NCBI RefSeq assembly: GCF_020880415.1
Contig: NZ_JAJIUJ010000113.1
Span: 31,711-95,710 of the forward strand
DNA from: Xanthomonas euvesicatoria pv. euvesicatoria
Lineage (GTDB): Bacteria > Pseudomonadota > Gammaproteobacteria > Xanthomonadales > Xanthomonadaceae
Direction: 5' to 3'
DNA length: 64,000 nt
A program made the translations under genes and the position numbers. This document shows positions 31,801-38,541 of this stretch, in pieces. A model generated the notes under the pieces. That model saw only the letters and a program-made list of their open reading frames with translations. It searched no databases and was not told where the DNA came from. Every line of letters starts with the position of its first letter. Positions within the stretch are counted from its first letter, which is position 1.

Positions 31801-32286
31801 ATCGGACACGTGCTGCAGTGCGTCTTCCAGCATCAATAGAAAACTGTCGCGACTATTGCTGCGACGTTGTTCGCTGACGTCAGCGGTCGAATCCGCAACG
31901 CCGATGTAGAGCGCGCCTACCTGCTCGCCCGTTTGCAGCACTGGGCTGCATGACCAGCGCTCCAGCTCCAGGGCCATTGCCGCGGCTGGCTCGTCATCGC
32001 CATCGCGATTGGATGCGTATGTCAGCGCCGCACGCGGCTGCCCGAATGCCGCCGGGTGGTGCGGTCCCAGTCGTGCAATGCAGGCATCGTTGTAGATACA
32101 GCGCTCGTCGCGGCCCCATACGAGCAGCATCGGAACTTGCGCATGCAGGCAGATCGAGAGTGCTGTGCGCAGCGCGGGGCTGTCGCCCAACAGCGCGTCC
32201 GCAGCGTGCACGGAAGCGGCCAGTAATGCTGCAGTTTCGCTCGTCTCCGGCAGCAAGCCGGCAAACGGCGACACGGCGATATCCAT
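28873..32286 (-). CDS. Hybrid sensor histidine kinase with GAF, PAS and receiver domains
   Basis: The 1137-residue product has an N-terminal PAS-like part, a GAF domain (about residues 150-310), two PAS domains (LADTLPQIIFIADPDGRPHY and LCETVPAMIWMADAQGDCVY), a second GAF domain, the phospho-accepting histidine in ATLSHELRTPLNAILG (near residue 758), an ATPase domain (NLLSNALKF, VQDTGIGI, GGLGLGLSIS) and a receiver domain with the acceptor Asp in VLVSDIAMPL (near 1050). No transmembrane helix is seen, so it is probably cytoplasmic. The downstream signal is unknown; a single-domain response regulator lies just upstream on the same strand. Confidence 0.93.
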   Translation of the reverse strand: MDIAVSPFAGLLPETSETAALLAASVHAADALLGDSPALRTALSICLHAQVPMLLVWGRDERCIYNDACIARLGPHHPAAFGQPRAALTYASNRDGDDEPAAAMALELERWSCSPVLQTGEQVGALYIGVADSTADVSEQRRSNSRDSFLLMLEDALQHVSDPRQIIDTSVRLLGEHLQANRCAFGLVAADGSTIHVISDHVQDMPSLQGDFPLEAAQGLRDALLANRPWFTTDAMAPGAPDYVAEQYRRSGLRASLAIPLHKHDRLVAAIGVHQRAPRRWLSAEIELVRLVVARCWESMQRAKAQQQLAANEARLRRLADTLPQIIFIADPDGRPHYFNQRWYEYTGLDPSSNEDAAWHRAHTADGLRLSEQAWSLALKGQRALEVECELLRHDGQSRWHLVRALPVRGDDGSISEWIGTYTDIHHRRTFEQQLRESEVRFRALCETVPAMIWMADAQGDCVYWNPRWYNFTGQGEDQALDQGWWDVMHPDDAARVRHAFEQALEQRGEFLAEYRVRRHDGQYRWCIDTASPHFASDGRFLGHIGSLTDISERKHIEDATASDRAILSLITTGAPLPVVLDAIALSVEARGEIPLYCSVMVRDEIRHTLSFGSAPHFPIEYRGHFEPSPIGPEGPPCALSAHLGRQVICSDLQADASFSSHHAISATMGIAACCVTPILASNGQVLGTLNIYYDRPHLPSLREQAMARSASHLAGIVIERTRVDAKLKLSLQAETAARAQAEHANRVKDEFLATLSHELRTPLNAILGWSRLMQSDIADPANLGRGLVIIERSARAQTQIIDDLLDMSAILSGKIRLQAEHFDIAGLVRSVLELMQPTALARKIALELDAPCDGELWFFGDAGRLQQVLTNLLSNALKFTPAGGTVRVAMDVEDERLRLCVQDTGIGIAADFLPHVFDRFRQADAGTTRRVGGLGLGLSISRQLVDLHGGSLGASSAGEGQGALFTIVLPFQHGVSDLRPASADTTHVGALPDECRDRLAGVRVLLVDDDQDSREAVMQFLMLAGAQVQAAGSVDAAEHCLVNAHFDVLVSDIAMPLRDGYDLIRTVRSGRADLPRHIPAIALTAYVREEDRDRAVVAGFDAHMGKPVEPPGLVDLIERLILPTRKDPAAKPPITP

Positions 32287-32488
32287 CCAGCGACCCGCCC
32301 GTCATTCTTCGATGGCAGATTCTAGTAGCAACCGGCCTGCACCGGCAGCGCCGCGGAACCGGCGATTCAGCTAATCGCTGCCGGCACATGGCAACACAAT
32401 GCGCCTGTGACAGAAGGATAAGGTGTTAGAGAGAGGGCAGGCGTGCCGCACCTGGCAGTGGCACCGGCAGGGCGTCCGGTACTGCGGC

Positions 32489-32869
32489 TCAGCCCTCAGC
32501 GCCGCGCAACTCGCGCGCTTTGGACAATGCACCAATCAGTTCTTCGGACAGATAGGGTTTGATCAGGATGACACCACGTTCGAATCCACTCGGGATGCTG
32601 CCGATGGCCACGCCGGTTGCCAGCACGAACGGGATACCGCGCTCCGACAACAGGCGTGCGACCGGTTCGCTGGTTTCGCCGTTACCCAGGCGATAGTCCA
32701 GCACTGCGATATCCGGTGGCTCGGCGCTGATCAGCTGTAGGGCATCGCGCACTTCGCCGACCGGGCCGATGACGACGGCACCCGCCTGAACAAGCTGCAG
32801 GTCGAGCAGCATGGCATTCATGTCATCGTTTTCGACCACGAGTACCCGAACTCCACGCAACACCGACAT
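32489..32869 (-). CDS. Single-domain response regulator
   Basis: The 126-residue product is only a receiver domain: acidic pocket VVENDD, acceptor Asp in DIAVLDYRLG (near residue 54), Thr in FVLATG and Lys in ILIKPY. It has no output domain. Lying 202 bases upstream of the hybrid kinase in the same direction, it could be a phosphate sink or shuttle for that kinase; this is inference from position. Confidence 0.9.
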   Translation of the reverse strand: MSVLRGVRVLVVENDDMNAMLLDLQLVQAGAVVIGPVGEVRDALQLISAEPPDIAVLDYRLGNGETSEPVARLLSERGIPFVLATGVAIGSIPSGFERGVILIKPYLSEELIGALSKARELRGAEG

Positions 32870-32991
32870 TGCTTACTCCTTCACTGAGTCGGCCAGTATA
32901 TCGGGACTGCCTGGACACAGCGCTGCAGACCCCGCTTGCACCTGAATTCGTCAGGCGCAAACTGACACTGTTCGTTTCAACAACAAGTCGC

Positions 32992-32997
32992 TATACT
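32992..32997 (+). promoter_or_regulatory. -10 element of the tRNA-Leu promoter
   Basis: TATACT stands 10 bases before the tRNA start and is followed by a GC-rich discriminator (GCGCGGCC), typical of stable-RNA promoters. No clear -35 box at the normal distance was found. Confidence 0.5.
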
Positions 32998-33007
32998 GCG
33001 CGGCCAC

Positions 33008-33094
33008 GCCGAAGTGGCGGAATCGGTAGACGCAGCGGACTCAAAATCCGCCGCCCTTAAAAGCGTGTGGGTTCGAGTCCCACCTTCGGCACCA
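33008..33094 (+). tRNA. tRNA-Leu(CAA)
   Basis: The 87-base gene includes an encoded CCA. The acceptor GCCGAAG pairs with CTTCGGC; the anticodon stem-loop is GCGGA-CTCAAAA-TCCGC with anticodon CAA, reading UUG. A long variable arm and GGTTCGAGTCC T-loop region confirm a class II leucine tRNA. Its 3' end is the insertion site of the adjacent integrative element. Confidence 0.95.
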
Positions 33095-33095
33095 G
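33079..33095 (+). repeat. attL core (3' end of tRNA-Leu)
   Basis: CCCACCTTCGGCACCAG at the tRNA 3' end; it recurs with one base missing at 37443-37458, delimiting the element. Confidence 0.65.
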
Positions 33096-33141
33096 TGCAT
33101 TGTTTCAGGATGTCCAGTAGCGTCCAGAAACTTCAATAAAA

Positions 33142-33164
33142 CCCGCAACTTGGCGGGTTTTTTT
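33142..33164 (+). terminator. Rho-independent terminator after tRNA-Leu
   Basis: CCCGCAACTTGGCGGG followed by seven T's, 48 bases after the tRNA. It lies inside the integrated element, so the element supplies the terminator for the tRNA. Confidence 0.8.
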
Positions 33165-33216
33165 GTGCCTGTTGGTCCAACTGCGTCCAGCGACATGCGT
33201 TGAAATCCGGCGGTAG

Positions 33217-33239
33217 GTGGCGGTAGCTTTGGCGGTAAC
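33217..33239 (+). repeat. 23-base repeat inside left end of the element
   Basis: GTGGCGGTAGCTTTGGCGGTAAC (positions 33217-33239) matches 37373-37395 at 21 of 23 bases in the same orientation. Its position near both att cores suggests integrase arm-type binding sites, which is inference. Confidence 0.6.
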
Positions 33240-33278
33240 AGCGGTGGTTGCCGCTCGCCAAGGCCGAAAGTTACCGCC

Positions 33279-34505
33279 ATGCCGCTGACAGATACCGCCA
33301 TCCGCAAGACCAAGCCCGGAGCTGTCCCGCTCAAACTGCGTGATGGCGGCGGCCTCTACCTGCTGATGCGGCCGGATGGCGCCCGCTGGTGGCGGTGGGA
33401 CTACCGGCGCCCGGTGACGGGCAAGCGCAACACCCTGAGCCTGGGCACTTACCCGGATACCGGCCTTGCCGATGCGCGGGAGAAGCGCGACGCAGCGCGC
33501 AAGCTGCTGGCCGCTGGGGTGGACCCCGGCGAGCAACGGAAGCAGGCCAAGCAGGAGCGGGCCGCCTTGGTGGATGCCGCTGGCGAGACGTTCGAGGTGG
33601 TGGCCCGGGAGTGGATGGCCCGCCAGACCGTCGCGCGCGTCACGGCGGAGAAGAATCGCTGGCTGCTGGAAACCTTCCTGTTTCCCGAGATCGGTTCCCG
33701 CCCTATCGGCGAGATCACGCCCCGCGAGCTGCTGGACGCCCTGCGCAAGATCGAAGCCACCGGCAAGCTGGAAACCGCCGCCCGCGCCAAGATCAAGGCC
33801 GGGCAGGTGTTCCGTTACGCCATGCTGGAAGGCAAGGCGGAGATCGATCCCACCGCCAGCCTGCGGGGGGCGCTCAAAGCTGCCAAGGCGCGCCACCATG
33901 CCGCCGTCACCGAGCCGGCCAAGATCGGCCAACTACTGCGGGCCATTGAGGGTTTCAGCGGACAACCAGTGACCCATGCCGCGTTGAAGTTGGCCCCGCT
34001 AGTTTTCGTGCGCCCCGGTGAACTGCGCGCGGCCGAGTGGGCGGAAATCGACCTGGATGCCGCCATGTGGCGCATTCGGCCCGAGCGCATGAAGATGAAG
34101 GCGGCGCACCTGGTGCCCCTGTCCAGCCAGGCCGTGGCGATCCTGCGCGATCTGCATGCCCTGACCGGTGGCGGCCACCACGTGTTCCCTGGGCTGCGCC
34201 CCAATAGGCCCATGTCGGAAAACACTGTCAATGCAGCCCTGCGCGCGCTTGGCTATTCGGGCGATGAGATGACCGGCCACGGTTTCCGCAGCATGGCAGC
34301 AACGCGACTCAATGAGTTGGGCTGGAACGCAGATGCCGTTGAACGGCAACTGGCGCACGCCGAAACCAACAAGGTGCGCGAGGCGTACACGCATGCAGCG
34401 CAGTACCTGCACGAGCGTGTCCGCATGATGCAGGCTTGGGCCGACTATCTGGACGGCCTGCGCTCGGTTGGCAACGTCGTACCGCTGCGGGCCAAGGCGG
34501 GCTGA
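33279..34505 (+). CDS. P4-type tyrosine integrase
   Basis: The 408-residue product begins with the DUF4102 arm-binding domain (LTDTAIRKTKPGAVPLKLRD) and a core-binding domain, and ends with the tyrosine recombinase catalytic domain. The latter shows Arg in FVRPGELRAAEW, HGFRSMAATRLNE and the nucleophile Tyr in KVREAYTHAAQY. It reads away from tRNA-Leu, the usual order for islands that insert at tRNA 3' ends, and should catalyse integration of this element. Confidence 0.95.
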   Translation: MPLTDTAIRKTKPGAVPLKLRDGGGLYLLMRPDGARWWRWDYRRPVTGKRNTLSLGTYPDTGLADAREKRDAARKLLAAGVDPGEQRKQAKQERAALVDAAGETFEVVAREWMARQTVARVTAEKNRWLLETFLFPEIGSRPIGEITPRELLDALRKIEATGKLETAARAKIKAGQVFRYAMLEGKAEIDPTASLRGALKAAKARHHAAVTEPAKIGQLLRAIEGFSGQPVTHAALKLAPLVFVRPGELRAAEWAEIDLDAAMWRIRPERMKMKAAHLVPLSSQAVAILRDLHALTGGGHHVFPGLRPNRPMSENTVNAALRALGYSGDEMTGHGFRSMAATRLNELGWNADAVERQLAHAETNKVREAYTHAAQYLHERVRMMQAWADYLDGLRSVGNVVPLRAKAG

Positions 34506-34605
34506 GCTTTCACCGAACACCCGCACCTAGCCCGACGGGGCGAAAAGCCGGACACCCTGCCGGCGTGGTGCGGGGACTTGTCCAGGGGCGCTGAGGGTGC
34601 GCGTG

Positions 34606-35211
34606 ATGGGCGAACAACCAAAGAACGGACTTGCTTCTTTATGGGCGCTAGCGGGAGAGCCGAGCTTAACCGAAGCAATTGAACGCAAGAAGGCGGAAAA
34701 GGCCCGGCAGGAAGCCGAGGATCGTGCATTTCATGACTACTGTTACAAACGGCTCGCGCGCTTTAAAAATTGGGCAATGAAGCAGGATAAAGAAGCATTG
34801 GCCGAGCATCTATCGCTGGCCGCGCTGTTGCTGATCGAAAAAAAGAAGACGGAGCGCGTTGTGCAGAATAGTGCAAGCCTTCGAGAAGAAATGATCTATG
34901 TTCTTGAAAAAGAAAACGGCGTCCGTAAGGCACACGAGGCTGCCGCAATGGAAATAGCAAAGGATCAAATCAGGGAATTACTGATCCACAAAGATGCGAG
35001 GAGGCGCGGGGCGGATGTCACTAACCGTGCCAGAAGAACGGCCCAAGAGGCTGTTAAAGAGCATTGGGATCGCATGCCAGTAAGAGAACAGGCCGCGCAT
35101 GGCGCGGTCATAAGATTTGCAAACAGGATTGCTCCGAAGGTTCCTGGGACCACTGTCGATGGCATACGACGCTGGGTGGCCAAATGGAGACGTCAACCAT
35201 CCAACCGCTAG
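34606..35211 (+). CDS. Unrecognised charged helical protein, possible cargo
   Basis: This 201-residue protein matches no family known to me. It is highly charged with Lys/Glu/Ala-rich helices (AIERKKAEKARQEAEDRAFH) and has no signal peptide. Its codons are visibly more A/T-rich than those of neighbours, which suggests separate acquisition. ATG 34606 has GAGGG upstream; a GTG at 34597 is in frame. It stands alone between the integrase and the promoter of the alpA operon, where islands often carry cargo such as defence or regulatory genes. No function is assigned. Confidence 0.7.
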   Translation: MGEQPKNGLASLWALAGEPSLTEAIERKKAEKARQEAEDRAFHDYCYKRLARFKNWAMKQDKEALAEHLSLAALLLIEKKKTERVVQNSASLREEMIYVLEKENGVRKAHEAAAMEIAKDQIRELLIHKDARRRGADVTNRARRTAQEAVKEHWDRMPVREQAAHGAVIRFANRIAPKVPGTTVDGIRRWVAKWRRQPSNR

Positions 35212-35239
35212 CGACTTCGCGTAGACGCTAGCAACTCCG

Positions 35240-35267
35240 TTGAAAGCTCGTCCAAGGGGTATTTAAT
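35240..35267 (+). promoter_or_regulatory. Promoter of the alpA gene run
   Basis: TTGAAA and TTTAAT separated by 16 bases, 42 bases before the AlpA-like start. Both boxes match the sigma-70 consensus at five of six positions. Confidence 0.55.
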
Positions 35268-35309
35268 ACGTATCGCCCGGCCCGCTGGTGGCCGATATAA
35301 GGCGATGCC

Positions 35310-35558
35310 ATGTGTCACCATTTGCTATCCAACTCTGGCTTTCTGAGGCTTCATCAAATCGTTGGCCGCGCTGCCAATCCCAAGACTGACAACCTGGCTA
35401 TTCCGGCCCTGATCCCCGTATCCCGGTCCACCTGGTGGGCCGGCGTGCGCTCCGGCCGCTATCCCAAGCCGGTCAAGCTGGGCGAGCGCTGCACCGCCTG
35501 GCGCGTCGAGGACATCCGCGCGCTGATCGAAGCCACCGGCAAGGAGGTGGCTCCATGA
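35310..35558 (+). CDS. AlpA-family DNA-binding regulator
   Basis: The 82-residue product resembles AlpA/MerR-like excisionase-type proteins: GFLRLHQIVG near the start, PVSRSTWWAGVRSGRYPKPV as the winged helix-turn-helix and TAWRVEDIRALIEAT at the end. In P4-like elements AlpA activates the integrase. It heads a run of overlapping small genes and overlaps the next by 4 bases. Confidence 0.85.
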   Translation: MCHHLLSNSGFLRLHQIVGRAANPKTDNLAIPALIPVSRSTWWAGVRSGRYPKPVKLGERCTAWRVEDIRALIEATGKEVAP

Positions 35559-35857
35559 GCCGGAACAACACGCATGCCCCGGCCGCTGAAAACGGAACCG
35601 AGGTGAACATCATTGACACTTCCGCATCCGCCCAGCGCGCGCGCCTTCTGGCAGCGCTGCGGCGAGGACCGGTAACGACACTGGATGCTCGGCGAGACTT
35701 GAACGTGTTCGTGCCGGGCGTCCGCGTATTCGAGTTGCGGCAGGAGGGGCACCCGATCGTGACGCGCCTGATTCGGTTGCTGGACGACCAAGGGCGGCCA
35801 CATAGCCGCGTAGCGCAGTACGCGATGCAGGGGGAGGTGGCTGATGCGCTTCCCTGA
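35555..35857 (+). CDS. Small helix-turn-helix protein (HTH_55-like)
   Basis: The 100-residue product has a helix-turn-helix region, ARLLAALRRGPVTTLDARRD then VRVFELRQEGHPIVTRL, like the HTH_55 family found on mobile elements. A regulatory role within the element is likely. ATGA overlap with alpA; its end overlaps the next gene by 14 bases. Confidence 0.75.
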   Translation: MSRNNTHAPAAENGTEVNIIDTSASAQRARLLAALRRGPVTTLDARRDLNVFVPGVRVFELRQEGHPIVTRLIRLLDDQGRPHSRVAQYAMQGEVADALP

Positions 35858-36086
35858 TAAACAACGCAGCCCGCACGAGGCGGGCCACCGCGCACACGCT
35901 GGCAGGCTGGGTGCGAGTCGAGACTACACGATGGAGGCGGCCTTGTATCTGGCGGCGGTGGCCATGGAAGCGGCGCAGGCCCAGCTTGAAGCATGGGCGC
36001 GCTTGACCGACGAGCCACACTGGGCCGTCGTGGATGCGGCCGATCTGTTGGATGCAGCACGCGCTGCGCTGGAGGGTTCCCGGTGA
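35844..36086 (+). CDS. Hypothetical small helical protein
   Basis: This 80-residue protein is Ala-rich and helical (AALYLAAVAMEAAQAQLEAW). It is not recognised. Support is positional: it fits the chain of overlapping small genes in the element. Confidence 0.5.
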   Translation: MRFPDKQRSPHEAGHRAHAGRLGASRDYTMEAALYLAAVAMEAAQAQLEAWARLTDEPHWAVVDAADLLDAARAALEGSR

Positions 36087-36153
36087 GCCGGCCTTGTTTC
36101 GACGGTGTTGGGAGCGTCCACCGCGCGCTCGGCGCCATACGGGGAGGCACGCG

Positions 36154-36573
36154 ATGAGCGCCAGGAAACGGGAACGCTTCAAAGGCCGCAAGTCGGGCGG
36201 TGCATTTTTCCGGGTTAGTGTCGAAGTGCTGGAAAGTCCAGCGTTCTGCGGCCTCTCCATGAAGGCGCGCGGGCTCCTGCTGGATTTGGGTGCGCAATTC
36301 AACGGCTACAACAACGGGGACCAGAGTGCGGCGTGGTCGGTTATGCACAAGCGTGGCTGGAAGTCCAAGGACACGCTACGCAAGGCGTTGTTGGAGCTGC
36401 TGGATGCTGGATTGATCGAGCAGACCCGGCAAGGCGGCCTGCACTGGTGTTCACTGTTTGCCTTCACCTGGATGGGCATTGACGAATGCGGCGGCAAGCT
36501 GGACGTAAAGCCCAACGCGGTCCCGTCAAACCTTTGGCGAAAGCGCATGCCACTACTGCGGGTTGTGGCATGA
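36154..36573 (+). CDS. Replication-like helix-turn-helix protein of the element, probably truncated
   Basis: The 139-residue product starts after a GGGAGG ribosome site. It contains FFRVSVEVLESPAFCGLSMK and AWSVMHKRGWKSKDTLRKAL, a winged-helix-like region seen in phage and island replication-type proteins. It ends abruptly after NLWRKRMPLLRVVA, where such proteins usually continue into a Pro/Gly-rich tail; that tail seems to be in another frame of the next 230 bases, so a frameshift is suspected. Confidence 0.65.
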   Translation: MSARKRERFKGRKSGGAFFRVSVEVLESPAFCGLSMKARGLLLDLGAQFNGYNNGDQSAAWSVMHKRGWKSKDTLRKALLELLDAGLIEQTRQGGLHWCSLFAFTWMGIDECGGKLDVKPNAVPSNLWRKRMPLLRVVA

Positions 36574-36800
36574 AAACGCAATGCCCGCCCCAGCCATTGG
36601 GGCAGTGCGCCCCGGCTATCGGGTCAAGGAGCGCGCCAGTAGGTACGACTATCGGGGCAGTGTGGCCCGATGGTCGGTCCTACAGAGCGGCTTTCACTCG
36701 CTTCGGTGCCCCGGTTATCGGGCACCTTCTAGATATCTACCAAGCGTCAGCGGGATCTATGGGCGATAGCAGCCCCATCGTGGAGCTGGGTGATGCATGA
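36570..36800 (+). CDS. Downstream fragment, possible frameshifted tail of the preceding gene
   Basis: This 76-residue frame has repeats of the type APxIG (CAPAIGSRSAPVGTTIGAV, APVIGHLLDIYQAS). Such a tail is plausible for the C-terminus of the preceding replication-like protein. Start ATG 36570 overlaps the upstream stop (ATGA), so it could instead be a separate gene. Confidence 0.4.
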   Translation: MKTQCPPQPLGQCAPAIGSRSAPVGTTIGAVWPDGRSYRAAFTRFGAPVIGHLLDIYQASAGSMGDSSPIVELGDA

Positions 36801-37356
36801 CCGATACCTGAGCCGCGACAAGGCCCACCTAGCGAAACTGCAAAGGGAGCGGCGGGCCACGATGCGCCGCATTGACTACATGCCGGGCCGGCAGGCGCTG
36901 GCGGTGTTCGTCGCGCGGCAGGCGCAGGAGCGGCCCCGCAGCATCGAGGCGACCAACAGCGCAGTGCTGGACGCCATCCTGGTCGAGTGGGCCGAGCTGA
37001 CCGGAATTAAGTACAGCCAAGAAGAACAGCCCACGACTCCGGCCCCGGCGTCGGAATTACCTGACCATTCCGCGCGGGCGCGTGTGACTTCGGTCTCTCT
37101 GCCGGAATTATTGCCCCCATCGCGGGCACGCGCGGGCGCGTATGACTCCGGGCAACTGGCCTGCCGCAAGATCACGCGCCCGCAGGCCACCACGTGCGGA
37201 GCCACGCGCCACCGTGACCACCTGCCGTGCCAAGCTAGGCCAGAGCCTGGCAAGCGCCGCTGTCGCTTTCATGGAGGGCGCTCCACAGGCCCGAAGACCG
37301 AGGCCGGCAGGGCCAGGGCGCTGGCAAACCTGCGGCAGAATCGAACGGCCAAGTAG
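36793..37356 (+). CDS. HGG-motif protein of mobile element
   Basis: The 187-residue product ends with CRFHGGRSTGPKTEAGRARA and a short basic tail, the HGGxSTGPKT signature common in phage and island proteins of unknown role. The middle is Pro/Ala-rich and has a Cys-containing stretch (CRKITRPQATTCGATRHRD). It is the last gene before the right end of the element. Confidence 0.65.
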   Translation: MHDRYLSRDKAHLAKLQRERRATMRRIDYMPGRQALAVFVARQAQERPRSIEATNSAVLDAILVEWAELTGIKYSQEEQPTTPAPASELPDHSARARVTSVSLPELLPPSRARAGAYDSGQLACRKITRPQATTCGATRHRDHLPCQARPEPGKRRCRFHGGRSTGPKTEAGRARALANLRQNRTAK

Positions 37357-37372
37357 GTTAAGCGGCCCATTC

Positions 37373-37395
37373 GTGGCGGTAACTTTGGCGGTATC
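37373..37395 (+). repeat. 23-base repeat inside right end of the element
   Basis: Partner of the repeat at 33217-33239 with two substitutions. It lies 48 bases before the attR core. Confidence 0.6.
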
Positions 37396-37442
37396 TTTCG
37401 CCACTGCTGCGCAAGATGCCCGATATCAAAGGGTTTTTGTTG

Positions 37443-37458
37443 CCCACCTTCGCACCAG
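37443..37458 (+). repeat. attR candidate (imperfect copy of tRNA-Leu 3' end)
   Basis: CCCACCTTCGCACCAG equals the attL core minus one G, and the flank TGTTGCAG resembles TGTTTCAG after attL. The mismatch suggests an old insertion or a slightly different primary site. Confidence 0.6.
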
Positions 37459-37830
37459 GTTGTTGCAGTACCAGCGAAGGCCCTTCTGGAGAAGTCCGGT
37501 GGGGCTTTTTGCTGTGTGCCGTTCGGCAAGGCGTGGGGCTTCGTTGATGCGGCGCAACCAGCGAGGCTGGCGACCGTCAGTGCGGTCGAACTGATTGCGA
37601 AAACGACGGCGTGGTTGGCGCGCGATGCACGACTGGCGTCAGGAGCAATTTGTTTGCATTGCGTCTGCGTGGCGCAGATGCTGATCGCCCGAGTTCGTCC
37701 ATCGACACGCCACGCATCAGGTACGCAACTGCCGCGCGCCGTGCAGTGCGCAGGTAATGGATGACGTTGCAGGCACGCGACCATCACGCTGCTTGCGTAC
37801 CGTGGGAGTCTCTTTTGAGCGGGTGACCCC
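37459..37830. other. Region right of the integrative element without a supported gene
   Basis: These 370 bases follow attR. An inverted CTTCTGGAGAAG with a later GGGGCTTTTTG near 37480-37513 may be the remnant of the original tRNA-Leu terminator. Open frames here look like shadows. Confidence 0.4.
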
Positions 37831-38007
37831 ATGGACTTCGATGCTTCGCAACAGCTGCGCATCCTGCGCGACATCCACGACACCAAGCCGGTGGCCGACG
37901 AAGAGGGAAACTGGGCGGTACGCGCCGGCTATGCCACGCAAGCCGAAGATGGCGACATCGACCTGACGCACGAGGGCCGCAAGGCGCTGGATAGCGGGCA
38001 GACCTGA
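37831..38007 (+). CDS. Very small hypothetical protein
   Basis: A 58-residue frame from ATG 37831 to TGA 38007. The product is hydrophilic and well balanced (RILRDIHDTKPVADEEGNWA, then DIDLTHEGRKAL near the end), unlike the Arg/Cys-rich shadows around it, and codon choice is normal for this genome. No family is recognised. Confidence 0.6.
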   Translation: MDFDASQQLRILRDIHDTKPVADEEGNWAVRAGYATQAEDGDIDLTHEGRKALDSGQT

Positions 38008-38259
38008 GGTGTTTCGCACCGTGCACTGCGTGGCTGGCCTTGAGATCGGACGGAGGTTTTACTCATCGCATTAGCGTGCTGCGACACGCCCCTAACGCAT
38101 TTGCGAGGTGGCGAGACGATCGGTCAGCGATGTAATGGCTTGCAAGTGCGTAGCGGGGAGTTGAATACAAGGCTCGCCAGTGAAATGCATTTGCGCGCCA
38201 CTGGTCCCAGCCCGCAATGGCCTCGAAATACGTCTGAGACGGAGGTTAGGGACAGACAA

Positions 38260-38287
38260 GAAAAAGCCCCGGCAATGCCGGGGCTTT
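38260..38287 (-). terminator. Terminator of tRNA-Ala/tRNA-Glu unit, copy 1
   Basis: Minus strand: AAAGCCCCGGCATTGCCGGGGCTTTTT, a perfect hairpin with T-run just after tRNA-Glu. Confidence 0.9.
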
Positions 38288-38294
38288 GGATGAT

Positions 38295-38370
38295 TGGCGT
38301 CCCCACGGGGATTCGAACCCCGGTGTCCACCGTGAAAGGGTGGTGTCCTAGGCCTCTAGACGATGGGGAC
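38295..38370 (-). tRNA. tRNA-Glu(TTC), copy 1
   Basis: 76 bases with encoded CCA. Minus strand begins GTCCCCATCGTCTAGAGG; anticodon stem-loop CCACC-CTTTCAC-GGTGG gives TTC. Identical to the copy at 39243-39318. Confidence 0.95.
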
Positions 38371-38417
38371 GCGTATCAAAACCTCGTTATCCACTTGAGA
38401 CGGCCTAATGTCTGAAG

Positions 38418-38493
38418 TGGTGGAGCCAGGCGGGATCGAACCGCCGACCTCCTGCATGCCATGCAGGCGCTCTCCCAGCTGAGCTATGGCCCC
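38418..38493 (-). tRNA. tRNA-Ala(GGC), copy 1
   Basis: 76 bases with encoded CCA. Minus strand begins GGGGCCATAGCTCAGCTGGG; anticodon stem-loop CCTGC-ATGGCAT-GCAGG gives GGC. Transcribed before tRNA-Glu, 47 bases apart. Confidence 0.95.
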
Positions 38494-38512
38494 GCGTTGC
38501 TGCGAGCCGGAA

Positions 38513-38541
38513 ATCATAGCGACATCGCCGCGCGATGGGAA
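38513..38541 (-). promoter_or_regulatory. Promoter of tRNA-Ala/Glu unit, copy 1
   Basis: Minus strand TTCCCA and TATGAT with a 17-base spacer, ending 20 bases before tRNA-Ala. The -10 is good, the -35 weak. Confidence 0.5.

Larger units (their letters stand above)
33079..37458 (+). mobile_element. Small integrative element inserted in tRNA-Leu(CAA)
   Basis: About 4.4 kb between the tRNA 3' end and an imperfect copy of that end at 37443-37458. It begins with a P4-type tyrosine integrase reading away from the tRNA, followed by an unknown gene, an AlpA-like gene and a run of small overlapping genes typical of satellite-like islands. No transposase, conjugation or phage structural gene is present. 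Near-identical 23-base repeats lie just inside both ends. Confidence 0.8.

Noticed and set aside
37516..37764. Open frame of 82 codons right of the element
   Set aside because: Translation has unusual Cys/Ala pattern, no ribosome site and no family feature.
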